Below are positions 51,455 through 64,000 of a stretch of DNA of 64,000 nucleotides, piece by piece. How positions within the stretch are numbered: the stretch's first letter is position 1; every line of letters starts with the position of its first letter. Position numbers and translations under genes: made by a program. The stretch comes from Puffinus mauretanicus. Lineage: Eukaryota > Chordata > Aves > Procellariiformes > Procellariidae. The stretch spans positions 5,437,501-5,501,500 of the forward strand of contig JAJKFH010003627.1 in assembly GCA_023333565.1 (NCBI GenBank), read 5' to 3'. The notes beneath the pieces are model-generated. The model was not told the origin of the DNA. It searched no databases and worked only from the letters and a program-made list of their open reading frames with translations.

Positions 51455-52759
51455 GTCTTAGTGTTTTACTTAAGTGTTGTTTTTTGATTTGTGTGGCATT
51501 TTTGCTGATGGGAGAAGCTGACTTGAAGTGTTACTCTCCTCCTAGAACTGATTCATTTTTTGAGCGGTTCTGTCAAAAGCCTTTCTATGGTGTAACCTGC
51601 TTTTCAATAATGTAAGATATGTTGTAAGTCCACTCACAATGAAATGATGAATTTTCAAAGGTTTTTCCAATGAGTTGCAGTATGTGACCTGCAGTTCTGT
51701 ATATAGGTTGTAATTCTGCGAACACCAACCCGTTTTGCCTACATTTTGTTTTACTGGAGTTAGTAGATCTAGGTGCAGTAAACATCTGCTTAGAAGGAAG
51801 AACTGTACAAAATCCACTTTGCTATTGAAAAGGGTTTTATTGTATTTTACAAAGTGTTTTTCTGAACTGAAATTTTAATCGTTTGTTTTTATAAATCTTT
51901 GTTTTGATCTCTAACAATATATTTGGTCAAAAACACACAAAGAACGCTTCTTTTTCACTTATTATCTTGTAGTTAGATCACCATTGCTGTCATAGTTTAA
52001 AAAAAAAAAAAACAAACAACAAAGAACCCAAAGCTGTAAATTATAAAGTTATGATAATTTATTTAAAAAAAAAGAAAAAAAAAAAATCTAAAACCAGTTC
52101 TTTTTCAGGCACCAAGGCACTTTCCAGATTTCTGGTTATGGTACACAGGTCTTCAGGATGTCCATATTACTGTTCTTGAAACACTCTATTTTTAGTGTAT
52201 TTGTATTTTCAAATGATTTAAAGATTGTCACACTATGGCAAGATTATGTATAATAGAAAATTTAGTACCATTTCCTCTGAGTCCATAATTTAACAGTGGA
52301 CACTTTTAGCACAATTTTAAATTAAAAATAATTTTCTACACTGAAGTTAGACTTGCGATACAAAGTTATAAGGAATAATTTGTTGTCTGAATTATACCCT
52401 ATTGTCTGTAAGTGAAAGAAAATAACCTGAAGTCTTGTTTCATGAAGGATTTTGAGAATAAGGTTTGTAGAGATAACTTAGGGCCTCTACTGATAAATTT
52501 TGAGGATTTGTTATATTAGTGGTCTTAGTAAACCCCCCGTTTGTTTTACGCTCGCAGATGTGGTTATCTACCTTTCAGGCTGTCTGTTCCTGAGGATTGA
52601 CATTTGTTCCTTTTCTACCACAGAAATTCTGCTTCTTGTTTTGAAAGACTTGCCATTTCTTATCATCTTCCTGTAGCACTGGTATACCCTAACGTTAAAC
52701 CTATTTCAGTGTCCTCTGTGCATAGATAAGTTGGAAGGAGCAATGCAAGGATTCTTTAA

Positions 52760-53210
52760 AGGGCTGAGGTGGGATGGAGGAAGGAGGGGAAGAGAGGAGG
52801 AGGCGTGCTAGTGCCTGTTTCAGAAGAGATGGAGAAAAATACCACGTTGTCTCCTCCTGTACGCCACATGTGCTTAAATGATGTCTTAATTCAGGGCGTA
52901 AGTATTCGCTTTACGCTTTCTAAAGTGCAATTTCGTGATTGGCTCCTGCTAATCTAAGTATGCTGTGCTGCCAAAAGAGTACGCCCCGCTTTCGCTGCTC
53001 GTGTCCCTGCATTCCCGTCCCTTCCCTTAAACTGGCGCTTGTTATTGCACAGATGTGTCGGGTACCACTGATTTCCAAGGTTCATTTCATAAGGGCTGGT
53101 GCCAATAGGATGGAGCCATGGAGCATTCATGAGAGGGACGGGAAGAGGAGGAGTGTCTTTTTACAGTGGCTTATGCGTATTCTGAAATTGCATTTAACAG
53201 CCTAGCTTGT
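52760..53210. promoter_or_regulatory. Candidate enhancer or cryptic promoter patch
   Basis: This is a local rise in GC and CpG in otherwise AT-rich DNA, 1.3 kb past the BEND5 poly(A) site. It carries an inverted CCAAT box (ATTGG, 52938-52942), a GC box (CGCCCCGC, 52982-52989) and a direct CCAAT (53102-53106). An AT-rich stretch with TTAATTAA-type homeodomain sites follows at about 53334. The function is inferred only. Confidence 0.3.
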
Positions 53211-54957
53211 CGCCTGTTAATCTCAAAGTGTTCTTAGGTAGTGTTTAATGAAGTGCGTAAATGTTTATGCTTCCTAATTTGGGATGCTAAATAGCAAATT
53301 AGTGTTTATAATGTCAGTGCATGTATCCTTTTATTAATTAAAGAACAAAATAGAGATAACATTGAAGAAACACTTAAACAGCAAGTTCCCACTTTTCAAG
53401 CAGACTTGTGAATGTACAATTTTTTTAAAAGTGATATTAGGACAATCCACTGGTTTGGGGGAAAATGTCCATAATTTCCTCAGTCTTTTATGGCTTTAGT
53501 ACTAATGTGTTTTCATTGTAACAGATTCTTTAATGAGAAGATCATGCTGCACTTCTTAGAAGATAAGCCTATTTGAGACAGCATTTTATGAAACCTGGGA
53601 AAAGCAGATTAGAATTTAATTAGAGTTGTGACTCCAGCCTGGCCCCAAACATCAGAGATGCTAAGTCTTTCCGCAAAACCAGCATCATCTTCCTAAGGCT
53701 TCTCCTTGACAGACTTGTCCCATCAGATGTTAATGTTGCATATTGCTGCAGAATTGCAGTCTTTTCTTTGGGGAAGGCATCCTGGAAGTCTTCCTTCATT
53801 TCTTCTTGGAGTTTCTATCAGCCCAGGTCCAGCAGACAGTTTTTAGCGGAGTTCAACAGGAGTATTTGGGCGGCACAAAAAAGTTCAGTTCTCTTTGAAG
53901 TGTAGTGTTGTGGGGGGCTAATACAGTGTCCTTTGGACTGGGCAACTGGCATTTAATGTGAGTGTCACCTGAAGCTTTGTTGCATTATGGTAAAGGAATA
54001 GGACGTATTAAAGGTAATATACCTCTATTGTATTATAACTTGAATTAAATATTTGGATTTCTGGAAATAAGTTTTTGCTAATAATAAGCCAGTTTTGCGC
54101 ACTGCAGTTGCAGGGCAATGCGTGGAGGGCTCTGTAATGGGTACCGGGTGTGTATGAATAACATCTTTGCACTTCTATTTGGTCATTACTCTTCCCTTTT
54201 CCCTCCCCATGAACCCGTATAAAGACCATATAAGCCTTTCCCAGTGTGTGTGTTTCAAGTAGGGAAATGGGCTACAATTGTCATATGTTCCAGTATTACC
54301 CAAGGAAAAATACAAACTAATGGGGTGTGTTTTTTTGCATTGAAATACTGATTGATAAATTAACTGTGAATTTCATTTCACTATGTTATACTGCATTTAT
54401 GGCCAATGCTGTTCTTGTTGGTACATTAATTCTTCCGTAATTGTGCCTGCCTGTACATAGTTTTGCTTTGTTCATAATGCATCTGCCATGAATCTACCAT
54501 AGGAAACTTTATGCGAAAATAGCGCCTACTAACTTTTTCCTACTCTAGCTTAACCTGTACATCATGTGAAACAGGAGAGAATGTTGACATAAAATGAAGT
54601 AGGTTTTATTATACCCTGTAATACTCCTCGTTCATCATTCTAAGGTTTGTGCTGTGCCGTTACTTCATAAAAGTAATGTAAACCTGGATTTGTAAGTATC
54701 AGAAAAACAGAGATTTAAGAGGAACTGACTTTTTGTCCTGCGAGATCAGTGCATACTGTTTACTTCTTTTCTTATCAAAGAAGGAAGAAGGTATTACTGT
54801 TATATGAATAATCTGATCCTTTGTTGCCACACATTGCTGCTGTAATTTGTGATATTCATGACCTGATCCATATTAAAGTGCCTCTGGCACACTTGCAAGG
54901 AAGCAAGATTAGAGTTAACAAAAAGGGCTTTATTTTCTATTAATGATTTTATAAGGG

Positions 54958-55005
54958 AAATGAGCTTCCTATTATAAATCTAAATGAAATTCCTATTATA
55001 TTAAA
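54958..55005 (+). repeat. Two-copy 24-bp tandem duplication
   Basis: Units at 54958-54981 and 54982-55005 share AAATGA and TTCCTATTATA with few mismatches. Confidence 0.75.
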
Positions 55006-58000
55006 GGAACGAATCCTAGCAGAGATTTTAATCCCTCAGTGAAGATGTCTAGCCACTCAATTAAAAAAAGAAAGCTAGCATTTGTTAGAGAGAAAAAACA
55101 AATTGTTAGGTTCTGCTGTTACAGAACAGGTTTGTATTTAGTGGTGCTTTACAGAGGTGGGAGTTGTTTTTTTTTTTAATACAGATAAAATACTTATTTA
55201 GTCATGTCAAAGTTGAACTGTAAGTAGAAGGAATTTAAGGTTGCATTTGGTTAGCTATTGAGCATGACTGTCAAAAGAAGGTACAATCTCCCTGTGGGAG
55301 GTCGCTTCTTTGCACCATACCTTTGATGCTGTATCTGATAGAATACTACGATGCTGCTTTGTTGTTTTTAGCATAGATTATTGTCCTCTTGGAAGTTCTA
55401 AGTAGCAATAAATTTAACTTTTTTTGGATTTAGTGAAATTGTAAAGATAATTCAGCTTCACACTTCCAGAATTTGCAGACCTTTAAAAATGTCACATGGA
55501 GCTATGCTGAGGATCATTTCGATATTCCATCTTCTGGTGTGAGAATGGCCACGCCTCAGAAAGGTGCAAAGATGAAACTTGTACTTCTTCAGAATGAGGT
55601 GCTAGTTTTCTCACTGTTCTTGAAAATATTCATCATTCTGTGCATGCCTTTAGTCTCGGGTTGATGAAGTCATAACATCAATTGCTTAGACTTTATGGGT
55701 GTCATTTTTTTCATCGTAACAGTGTGGAACTGTGAAGTGATTCATACAACACTGAGGCAATAAAAATGTTATGAAGTGCAATCATTGCATGTTTCATGCT
55801 CAGTAGCTAATTTTTAATTTCACCATCTTGGATGCTTTTTCATCCCCTCAGGCTTCCTAAATAGGAAAGGAGTATCATTTGGACTTGGAAAACAGGAACA
55901 GTGATTCAAAAAGGAATTAATTTACTTGACTGTTCATTTGCTTTACTTTCGCAATTATTTCTGCTGTTTGTGTTTGAACAGTAACTTTCATTCTATGCAT
56001 CAGATACCCACTTGTTCAGTCCTGCAGTGAAATCACAGTCCTGTGGATGTGACATCATTTGTTTTATCACAAAGATGAAAATACCTCACTTGTGACATCA
56101 GACGAAGTTCCATTATGTCTGGATCAGAACAGAGGTGAAAGTGAGTCTGGGAGGAGAGGAAGAAGCTGAACCTAAAGGATTTTTTCTGTGCTGCCTTCTG
56201 ACTAGAAAACTGCCTACGAAGGAAATTATTTCCTCCACATTTAGCAGAATAGCAACGTTATGTTCCTTGTTTATTGATAGTAAAACCTTAACAGAACTAA
56301 ACTCTTTATTAGTATATATTTTTAATGAATCGGGCTACCTACTTTCATATTAAATTTTAGTCTTTATTGATTTGAAATTAAAGAGTCACAGAAAATTTAC
56401 GGAACACCCAAGGGAGGGGGAGGCTGGGGGTGCCTTAGCTTTTATTGTAGTATAACAATTGCTAGAAGGTCCTGTGAAATACAAGAAATTATGCTTGTTG
56501 GTGCTTGTGTCTCCTTTATCGTTAGCATGAGCTTTCATGCTTTTGGAGTGGAGAAAGAGATTTCATGGGGAACGGCCGATTGTCAGAAGAATTGGCTGTG
56601 AACACCCTTTGGTGTTCGCCCTAATGAATGTGGAGGAGGTACTGGGACAGCAGTAGAGGGAATATTGCTGGCAGTGCCAGTATCACACTGGTACCAGCCC
56701 CTTCCACATGAGACTCAGATGAATGAAAAAACTTACATGGGAGAGTTTCATATTCTTTCTGTCATAGTCAAATACATCTTTAAAGTCTTCCCAAATGTTT
56801 ATAGAAATCTTACTGATTTGTAGTTTAGTTTTTTTAAAAATAATGTATTTTCATGTGTTTTCCATTTTTCTTGTGTTAGCAGAATAGAAGTTTAATTGGA
56901 GACATTTTTCTTGATGTTTAGGTTGGGATATCAGCCTACTGATAGTTGAAAATAGTCCATTTTGATGTGCCATATTTTTCCCTTTCCGTACGGAGTCCTC
57001 TGCAGCATTTATGGAGGTGCCTTGTAAAGAATAATTCTCAAAATAAGCAGGATTGAAGGTGGATGGGACAAAGCACCTGTCTCCAAGTTAATGGTCTGTG
57101 TTTCCATTTCTTGAAGAGTCTTAGATTATGAAAAACTAAAACTCCTGAAAGTAGTATTTTACATTTCCCCCCCCTGCATTGTATCTTAAAATGCCTTGAC
57201 AATTGCTGGTTTCTTTGCGCTTGCAAGGACTTTCATGCTTCCAGGACCAATGTACGCTGTTAAGTTCTGCATTTCACTGCGCATCCTTACAGGAATAAGC
57301 AATTGAGGATGTAGAATTTGGGGCTTAGCAGGGATGAAGGTGGTGGTGTAGCATCACCTCTGCTTTGGAGCACGGTGCAAGGAACCACCCTCCTTAGGGA
57401 GGCTGGTTACCCTTGTTAGGATAGGGTAGGACAACCTAGAGAGTGTCTTTTCTTTAGGTATAGTCCCCTAAAGGCAACTCATCCAACAAAGATGGTTTGT
57501 TGTCACATTGGTAAATAGGTGCAGCTTCCACTCTGTGGCTTTCCTAAACTTAAAAAGTAACAGAGATCCACTCGGCAGCAGCCAGATGCGGCGGAGGACG
57601 CTATGTCTGATGGTGCGGGAAGCCTGGGAACAGGTTGTGGAGGGGTCACGCAGGCCTTTTCACCTTCCCACAGGGAACCAATACGTGCAATTTGGATGAA
57701 GTCAGTAGCCAAATAGCAAAATCTCAAGCAGTTTGACTGGCATTTGAGGTTTCAATCAGTGAGAAGTTTTATTAATTTAAAAAAGTCCAATCACTCTTAT
57801 GTGCTGAGAATTTAACCTTTAATAGGTAGAATAATTGGCGTTTTCTTCTGCAGCCAGGGACCTCTGTCTAGTGCAGTCGCACAGCTGTATGTTTACAGAT
57901 GTAATGTACTGTTATTCTGTATAAATCTGTCTATGCCATGTAATCCCACAAATTGATAATCTTCCTTAGCCAGCCCTGTCTGCTTTCCTGGTCTTCCTTT

Positions 58001-61000
58001 CTGTTCCTTCTGCAAGTGGGAGGCAGTCTCCTGTGCTTGCCTTAAAGGTAAGGAGATGGAAGCGTTTCACAATTCCTGCCTTGCAAGTTGTCAGCAGGGT
58101 TCTGAAGTGAAATACCTGCTTGTTATTCTTGGAGCTAAGTGACACAGAGCTAGAGCATTTCCTTAGGAGGTCTGGTAGTACTGCTGTCACCGTAAGGCAG
58201 ACTTTGCAGTTCAGGGACTTCACATAGCAGCGTTTTCTCTTTTTTTTCTTGCTGTGCCAAAGCATAGATTGTAGCAAAGAAAATTTTACTCTTATATGAA
58301 GGTCTCAAAGAGGTAAGATGGGATAAGCAGATCTTTCAGCAGTATCTCTTAAAAATGTTCGTTTCTCAAAATAGAGGATCCCCTGCTTTTTCAGAGGCTT
58401 AGTGGCCTGGAATTTTCCCACCTAATTGCGGTGCCTAAATTTGGATTGTCATTTCCATCGGATAAGCAATGGAAAGCATTAGGCACTTTGACAGATTATA
58501 CTGATTTATGACTTTAAATTGCCTTCTGGGACTCCCTTTTTCCATTTACTGTATGAAAAACAGCCACCTGTTGATCTCGGAAAGAAAGAACTATTTCAAA
58601 ATTCTGTGATCTAAGTGCAGTTCTTGAGAAGTTGCTGTCGAGTTACATGCCTAAAGGTGGGTGGAAAGACTGCAGGCTGTGGTGTGGCTGCTGGTGACAC
58701 CATCGACGAGATGGTGTGGTCCCCTGCAGAACGCATCAGAAAGCTCCGCTCGATTGCTCCTTTGAAGAGAAACCTTGGCTGGACTGCAGCATGCTGCTTA
58801 CAAAAACAGGCAGTCTTGAAAAAGCATCAAAATGTTAAATCCATCTTTTCCGTTGGTAGTTTATTCCAGTGGGTAACTACCCTGGCTGCTCAACTTGTGC
58901 CTTATTTCTCTGTGAATTTTTCTGGCTTAACTTCTAATTCCTGGTTCTTGATTTGTCTGTCTTAATATTCTCTTGCCTCAGTGTTTCTCCACCTCATGAA
59001 CATCTCAATAGACTGGGTGTCTTCAGTCGTCCACTACCACACATTTTCTAGGTCGCGACTTGTTTTTGTAATATTTTTCCTTTACATCTACCCAAATTCA
59101 TTTTAGTTTTATGGAAATACTTTCTATAGAGGAGTTCTTGATACTCTCTTAAATACTGTATTAGTTAATGTGATACAATCTCATGTTTTAGGACACATGT
59201 CACTTTGTGTTAGAATGTCATATACAATAGTTGTAATTTCATTTTGTGGGGCAAACTTAATTTGCCTCTGTAGAAAAAGAATGATATTTAATTGATTCTT
59301 GACCAATTGATGTCCCAGCGTAGTTCCCTTTTTACTGTATTATTAAATATAGCTCTGTCATGAAAATATTGTTCTTAAAATGAGTATTTATCTCTAATAT
59401 GCTTTCCTCTTTGTCTTGGTACCATACGTGTGCCAACGACGAGACAGAGCACGTTCCTTCTGCTTGCCAAACTGCGTATACGTCTATTCATAGCTCAGCC
59501 AGGCAAGTGGGTGACCGTGTTGAACCGGGCTGCAAAGAGCAGGAGAGTTTCACAGAAAAAAGAACACTGAAATAATAAAACTTAGAAGAACGGGAAGCCA
59601 TAGTCATATTACTATTGTTAAATTTTGTACCATCTTCAAGAGACTTATGGAGTTTTCTTGGTTGATGATATCTGTGCATTGCCAAAGGATGGTGAAGAGC
59701 TGCTATCGTTGTGCTGTTACATATGCTCGAAGTGAAGGGAGGGTGTCCTTAGAGAGAGACAGCACCTTTGGTGGAATTATTTCATTCAGGAGCCTCCAGC
59801 CAAACCCCAGAAAGGAATCAGACCTAACAGGAGAAGAGCTTGCTATACATCAACCCTTGCTGTGTCTACTTTGATAAATTAAAGGTTGCTTTGGATAGGA
59901 CTTACACATATTTTGTTTGACCATGCCTGCTAAATTATTAATATTCTCAGTTAACCTCAGAGACAAGATGAGGAACTGCCAACTTCCTCCACTGAGATGG
60001 TTTAATGAAAATTGTTCTTTGCCAGAATTTTGAAGGTCAAAACCGGCTTAAATATGTAAACAGAAATTATATCAAGGTAAAGCAAAAAAACTTGTAATTA
60101 ATCTTTTTTTAAGAAGTCCCTTCCTTCCTTTGAGAATTTCAAATAGTGTCAGACAAGGTTCTTCTAAATTTCCTTCATCATCTCTCTGAAGATTCCCTGT
60201 TAATTAACTTAGTCATTTATAAATGTTATGAAATCATGTTATTGGCTTATTTCTATTTGTAAAGGCATCAAGAAATTTGTGTACTGCACCTTTTGAAAAG
60301 TAATTAATATTTCACTCTTAAATGCCTATTGATATTTTTGTATTTCCTATTGATTTGGAATTAATACCTCTGCCAATTTAAAGCTCACATGCTGGTTCGT
60401 CCAGCTTTCATTTACAAAGAATGGACAGGACAGCATCGTTGAGCTGATCCAGTTAAAATGACGACCCTCATCTGATGAGCTCAAGAAAAAAATACTTGTG
60501 ATGTTCTGCCTAATCTGGGCTTCCTCCCTCTCTGGGGGTGACCGAAGGTGGCCCTTTCCCACATGATTTGGGAGGGACTGTGTAGGTTTTAACTAACTAG
60601 AAGCTTAATGATGGGAGGGGTAAGATCAGAGCAGTTCAAGTGCATGTTGTAATACCGAGGGCAGAAACCAGTTGATTCTCTTATGATCCCACCTCGGTGC
60701 TGCAGCATTATCACTCTGGGCAAGGCTTTGGCAATGTTTTGCAGGATTATGGGTGGTGCAGAAGTTGCTCTTGTGGTCTCCCTTCTTACCTGACTGATCT
60801 GATCTCCTGTTCTGGAGGTCAGGTAGAACCTGTACCTGAGATATTTCAGCTTTGTGGTGCAAGGTGTTGCCTGTTTTTCATCCTCTTTAGGTAGGGGATT
60901 TGCTGTCTCATCATAATCTGACCTGTGGTGGGATCCACAAAGTACCACTTGATCCACTACCTATGGCAGCTCAGCTGGCTTTGCTAGTGGGAGAAGGGCA

Positions 61001-62220
61001 GCATTGCTGGGCGAGAGGCGGGCCACTGTGCCCTGCCAACCTCCCATGCTCCACAGGTGAGGGGCGAGCTTGTTACAACTGGCACAATTTGGGTATCTTT
61101 CTGTATCGGGTTTGATTTGGGTCTCCAGTTCTTCCATGGTGTATTATCTACCACTGCACTGTCAGCTTGTAGCGTTTAAGACTCACCTTATGTGTTTAAT
61201 ATAAAAGTTGATGGTGATCAAGCTGTTGTAACTTGTGTGGCATTAACAGTGAAGGAGTCTGCAACTGGGGGATAGCCTGCACCAGTCAGGCTATAGAGTC
61301 TCTATACCCACTTATGGGTGGATTTCTCCCGAGCTGGTACTTTGTGAGAAGTTCCTCCAGCCCGCTCCTCAATGAACCTGCATGGCACTTTCTTCTCCTT
61401 GAACAAGGAATATACAGGCAGTTCTGCAAATGTTGGGGATCTTTTGTTGCTGGCTAACAATTAACTCCTTTCTGGTCTGGGAAATAAACTTCAGTGGGGC
61501 TTTTTTAGCAGGGGATGTCTTGTTGGCCAGTATTGCCTCTACTCTGCATATGAGAATTACCTATTTGTACTGTTAGGTACCCCAAATGTAATTACTTGAA
61601 GAATCAGATACAGTATGATTAAAGGAATTCATATTTGTTATTCAAGGGTTTTCTCTTTGTTAAATACTTCAGCAAAATTTCAGTAACCAGTGACCTCTTT
61701 TGAGAAGTGACTCATTGCATTTTAAAGGCTTTATAACCAAGTCATCCCTTCTTGTCAGAGACATGGAAGATGAATAGATGGTTCTTGCCTGCGATTTCCA
61801 GTCTCAGGGGAAGTCCCTTTTCACTGTCTGTGGTGATGCTCAGCTGCATCACTGCTTTTAATTGCCTCCAGGCTCCTGCAGGACTTTGTGTGTCCCCTCT
61901 GGCATGACCTACATCCTTGCAGAACCACGAATCCCTCGGCGCTGGTTAGTGGAGTCTGAGCTCAGGACAGAAAGTCCTGTTGTTGCTAATCCCTAGCTGT
62001 GTCCCAATGCTGTAAGCTACGTGCCAATCTCTTTCTTGTGTCCTTAAATTCATCTGGAATTATTTTGCCTGTAGAAGGACACAAATGAATTTTCTGTATT
62101 AAAGACGGGGGTAAAAAATGCGAGTGCTGTCTTGAACATTATGGATACTGGGTGTGTTATTACACTGAAAACCAGAGAAGGATGTATTAAATAGAGCACA
62201 AGTACCTTATCAAATCAGAA

Positions 62221-62242
62221 ATTTATACATCATTTATACATC
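62221..62242 (+). repeat. Perfect 11-bp tandem duplication
   Basis: ATTTATACATC occurs twice back to back with no mismatch, in AT-rich non-coding DNA. Confidence 0.8.
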
Positions 62243-63483
62243 ATAATATATCCCTTGAAAGAGGGAATAAGCAGTGAAGTAACGATTCCAGCTGTAGCCC
62301 GAATTGCATTGCTGCAGGTCAAATCAAAGACAAGTGTATCAATGCGTCAGATAATTCAGTTTAATTTGGAAGGCTTAGGTTAATGGCGGGATAAGATGAT
62401 GATAATTAGGGTGAATTAAAGTAAACACTACAATCTGTTATGGAAAGGAAACATTTATACAATATAAGATCAACTTGTTCATTTTGGGAGGTATAGCACT
62501 CTTCTCCAAGAATGTCTGTCCCACCGTTCTGTAGTACTGAAGGTGTATGGACCTGCTGGTGGACTTTGTCGCACAGGGTTGAAGTTACTGGACCCGTACT
62601 GTCGAAGGCCCGATGTTACATAGGTGCAACAGTTCCTATTTTGCTCTTTCTACACATAATGGTAGATAAGCCTAGAACATTGTCCTTTGGGACTTGATTA
62701 TTTTATTTCCTGCCCCCCCAGCTTCCAGTCTGAATTTACTCATGAGCAGTGCACGACTATTTGTTCTTGAGCAAACGTTGCTGCCAAGTTTTAGCAGCTT
62801 TTTTTCTGTCTTTGAAGAGTTTATGAGAGATCGTATCCACTCTACCTTTGCTAGACCGAACTGTCTTTTAAATTTCTCTTGGGAGATGCGCTCACCGATT
62901 CATCTGCTCTTATCCTAGTCAGCTGCTTCTGTACTTGTCTGATCTTTCCAGATCAGTGATGCCTTGTGCTAAATTTTATCTGGGGTGATAACAGTACGTT
63001 ATACATTGACGTTATCTTTCTAGAAATGCCTTTCTCTAGAAATATCTTCTGCACTTTTCATGGCTTTGTCATGCTGAGGGCTCATAATTCAGCAGTAATC
63101 GATGGCTCTGCTGAGGTTGTTATCCTTCCTTCGAGTTCCTAATGTATACCAGACTTCCAATCAGTCTGTAGGAACGTGTATTTAGGCTGTAAAACTTAAT
63201 GTCACCTCCATTATTCCACTTCTGAAAGTCATCTTGAGGGATCTTTTCTTCCCATCTAATATTTCTCCGCTGCTGCATCATACTGGTGTTACCTGCCAGT
63301 ATGGTGCCATTAGTAGGTGTCTCTAGGGTCTATGTTTAACCAGTGCTTATATGGAAACTATCTTTGCTTTTATGTAGATTTGTACCTATTCTGAAACTGT
63401 TCGTAAACATTTAATGAAGCCTCAGATTGTCCCAGTGGGGCAGGTAGTTTTCCTAACAGTAAATGGCTGATTATGCTCAGAAA

Positions 63484-63565
63484 AAGGGAGCTGGTGACTT
63501 GTTCAGCGTCATGCCTTAAATCAGAAATGAGCACTGATGACATAACCCCAAGTCCTCTGCTCTAA
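63484..63565 (-). repeat. MIR-like ancient SINE relic
   Basis: TGGTGACTTGTTCAGCGTCA, then AATCAGAAATGAGCACTGAT and ATAACCCCAAGTCCTCTGCT match the order of MIR core pieces (gtgacttgcccaaggtca... gtcagtggcagagc... gaacccaggtctcctgac). Confidence 0.45.
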
Positions 63566-64000
63566 AAGTCAAATAACACTGTATGCTTTTTATCAGGAGG
63601 CTATCCAAAGGCTTTTAGAAAATGTGGTATATGTCAGTGCAAACTTGAGGCTGGGATCTGGAAACCCGTCTGGAAGATAAATTTAATGGGAACTGAGTTT
63701 TCAAAGCTCTTGGGTAGCTTTGAAAAGTGAAGCCTGTATATTTTAGCCACTGATATTTTGATGGATATGCTTTCCTGGGGTAGCATACATGTACTTTTCC
63801 TGGGTACTGTTACAATACCAGGCTGAGCTTCACCATTGTTTTTATTTATGTATTTATTAAAGATGAATAGCTCAGGTGAGCTGATAGTACATAATGCCAC
63901 ACTCATCTGTATTTGCTGTTTCAGTAGCACTTATCTTGAGGACTTTTGGCAAGATTCATTTGAAACTTTCCAACTCTCGAACTGCACGTGTAATATCTCT

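Larger units (their letters stand above)
51500..64000. other. Non-coding downstream DNA (possibly AGBL4 intron)
   Basis: No gene is recognised. The region has A-rich stretches at 51999-52020 and 52064-52086, a CpG/CCAAT-bearing patch at about 52760-53210, small tandem duplications at 54958-55005 and 62221-62242, and a MIR-like relic at about 63484-63565. Open frames such as 58615-58965 lack any family signature. Confidence 0.7.

Noticed and set aside
55473..55664. Possible exon with TFKNVTWSYAEDHFDIPSSG preceded by a possible acceptor
   Set aside because: It starts after ttgcag and could be followed by a GT, but it matches neither AGBL4 nor any family I know, and its 3' part is hydrophobic T-rich sequence.
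58615..58965. 116-codon open frame in slightly GC-richer sequence
   Set aside because: No motif, no homolog recognised and no paired exon. It could be chance.

Overview
The window looks like avian (sauropsid) nuclear DNA. It has large AT-rich introns with few transposons, one sharp GC-rich CpG island, GT-AG spliced exons, and a 3'-end fragment of a CR1 LINE of the kind typical of bird genomes. Turtle or crocodilian DNA is a less likely alternative. No rRNA, tRNA, CRISPR, prokaryotic or viral features were seen.

I recognise one protein-coding gene, BEND5 (BEN domain-containing protein 5), on the + strand. I assembled six coding exons by joining splice sites with matching phase: 19947-20163, 34057-34190, 35863-36238, 42453-42601, 47169-47382 and 51275-51435. 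They total 1251 bases, or 416 residues plus a stop. The order is a conserved N-terminus and acidic stretch (exon 1), a basic linker (exon 2), a glutamine/glutamate-rich coiled coil (exon 3), an acidic Pro/Glu linker (exon 4), and a C-terminal BEN DNA-binding domain (exons 5-6). The CDS is intact: no frameshift, no internal stop, and all junctions follow GT-AG.

Layout: 1-18245 is non-coding upstream DNA with scattered ancient SINE-like relics. A CR1 fragment lies at 18246-18420. A CpG island of about 19080-20560 carries the promoter, exon 1 and the start of intron 1. Introns 1-5 are 13.9, 1.7, 6.2, 4.6 and 3.9 kb. The gene ends at about 51.48 kb, with two AATAAA signals at and just after the stop codon. 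From 51.5 to 64 kb is non-coding, with one CpG/CCAAT-bearing patch near 52.8-53.2 kb. In mammals BEND5 lies inside an intron of AGBL4, so both flanks may be AGBL4 intron, but I found no AGBL4 exon here.

I found no convincing new biological system. The points most worth checking are at RNA-processing level: two competing donors 5 nt apart at exon 2 followed by a U-rich tract, and a stop codon embedded in a poly(A) signal. There is also a perfect 14-bp hairpin in intron 3, a diverged 45-bp direct repeat at 120-bp offset in intron 5, and candidate regulatory patches on both sides of the gene.
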